A DNA stretch of 12,357 nucleotides from Patescibacteria group bacterium. GTDB lineage: Bacteria; Patescibacteriota; Minisyncoccia; Phycocordibacterales; GWA1-40-21. The notes beneath the pieces were generated by a model, which made no database searches, was not told the origin of the DNA, and was given only the letters and a program-made list of their open reading frames with translations. Each line of letters opens with the position of its first letter. The first letter of the stretch is position 1. This document shows, one piece after another, positions 12,252-12,357 of this stretch. Where the stretch lies: positions 1 to 12,357 of the forward strand of contig JAGXAA010000024.1 of the NCBI GenBank assembly GCA_018971765.1. Direction: 5' to 3'. The translations under genes were made by a program, and so were the position numbers.

Positions 12252-12357
12252 ATGAACATCCAAAAACTCTCTCGCGACCCCAGAGCGATGAAAGCCTTGA
12301 CGGGGTTAAGCTATCAGGAATTCGCTAATTTGATTCCATCCTTTGAAAAAGCCTATC
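12252..12357 (+). CDS. IS5-like transposase, N-terminal fragment (runs off window)
   Basis: Only the first 35 codons are present. MNIQKLSRDPRAMKALTG then LSYQEFANLIPSFEKAY is the N-terminal helical DNA-binding start familiar from IS5/DDE-superfamily transposases, in which a conserved LTGL-x-x-x-EF-x-x-L-x-P-x-F pattern is typical. The DDE catalytic residues would lie beyond the window, so intactness is unknown. It marks a mobile element directly downstream of the putative nuclease gene. Confidence 0.65.
   Translation, partial: MNIQKLSRDPRAMKALTGLSYQEFANLIPSFEKAY

Noticed and set aside
1..12357. UGA recoded to glycine (as in some CPR lineages)
   Set aside because: No complete gene here ends in TGA, which is notable, but all genes reach their expected length and motifs under the standard code, with no premature in-frame TGA to explain.
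1..12357. tRNA or rRNA genes
   Set aside because: No cloverleaf-like sequence with a T-loop GTTCRANYC core and no conserved rRNA segments were seen in the gaps on either strand.

Overview
The window looks like chromosomal DNA from a small-genome, AT-leaning bacterium, most likely a member of Candidatus Patescibacteria (CPR; Parcubacteria-like). This rests on recognition and gene style, not on a search. The genes are tightly packed and mostly lack Shine-Dalgarno (SD) sequences. Several -10 boxes sit exactly 6 nt before an ATG, which suggests leaderless mRNAs. A small HUH transposase with hairpin ends, a shortened ValRS and a TsaD carrying repeat-derived insertions fit the same picture. The standard genetic code explains every ORF.

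Region 1 (1-1583, + strand): an IS200-type/REP-associated HUH transposase flanked by identical 22-nt hairpins. Its right end stops 15 nt before an unknown protein with an HETLH zinc-protease-like motif. Region 2 (1617-5000, - strand): a compact run valS > PrsW-type membrane protease > Hsp20 chaperone. valS and prsW overlap by 14 nt, and the Hsp20 gene follows 23 nt later. Region 3 (5039-6103, + strand): one markedly GC-rich gene of unknown function with its own consensus-like promoter, the only strong SD in the window, and a perfect 12-bp hairpin terminator that also serves tsaD on the other strand. Region 4 (6110-7399, - strand): tsaD, the tRNA t6A synthesis gene, with two inserts derived from the same repeat. 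Region 5 (7400-7646): non-coding DNA with a tandem repeat and a long GC-rich inverted repeat.

Region 6 (7647-12115) looks like a defence island around one 74-bp control region. Leftward run lexA, a two-domain DNA methyltransferase and a TdeIII-like restriction endonuclease, in one probable operon. Rightward run two unknown genes 2 nt apart: a winged-helix-like protein with a lysine-rich tail, and a protein with a C-terminal R-X5-H motif resembling HEPN ribonucleases. The control region holds an 11-bp direct repeat (GTTT-N7-GTTT on the - strand) over the lexA promoter and a perfect DnaA-box sequence. The inferred model is that a self-cleaving LexA ties a restriction-modification system, and perhaps the second defence pair, to DNA damage.

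Region 7 (12116-12357): a GC-rich hairpin, then the first 35 codons of an IS5-like transposase that runs off the window. The island therefore ends next to mobile DNA.
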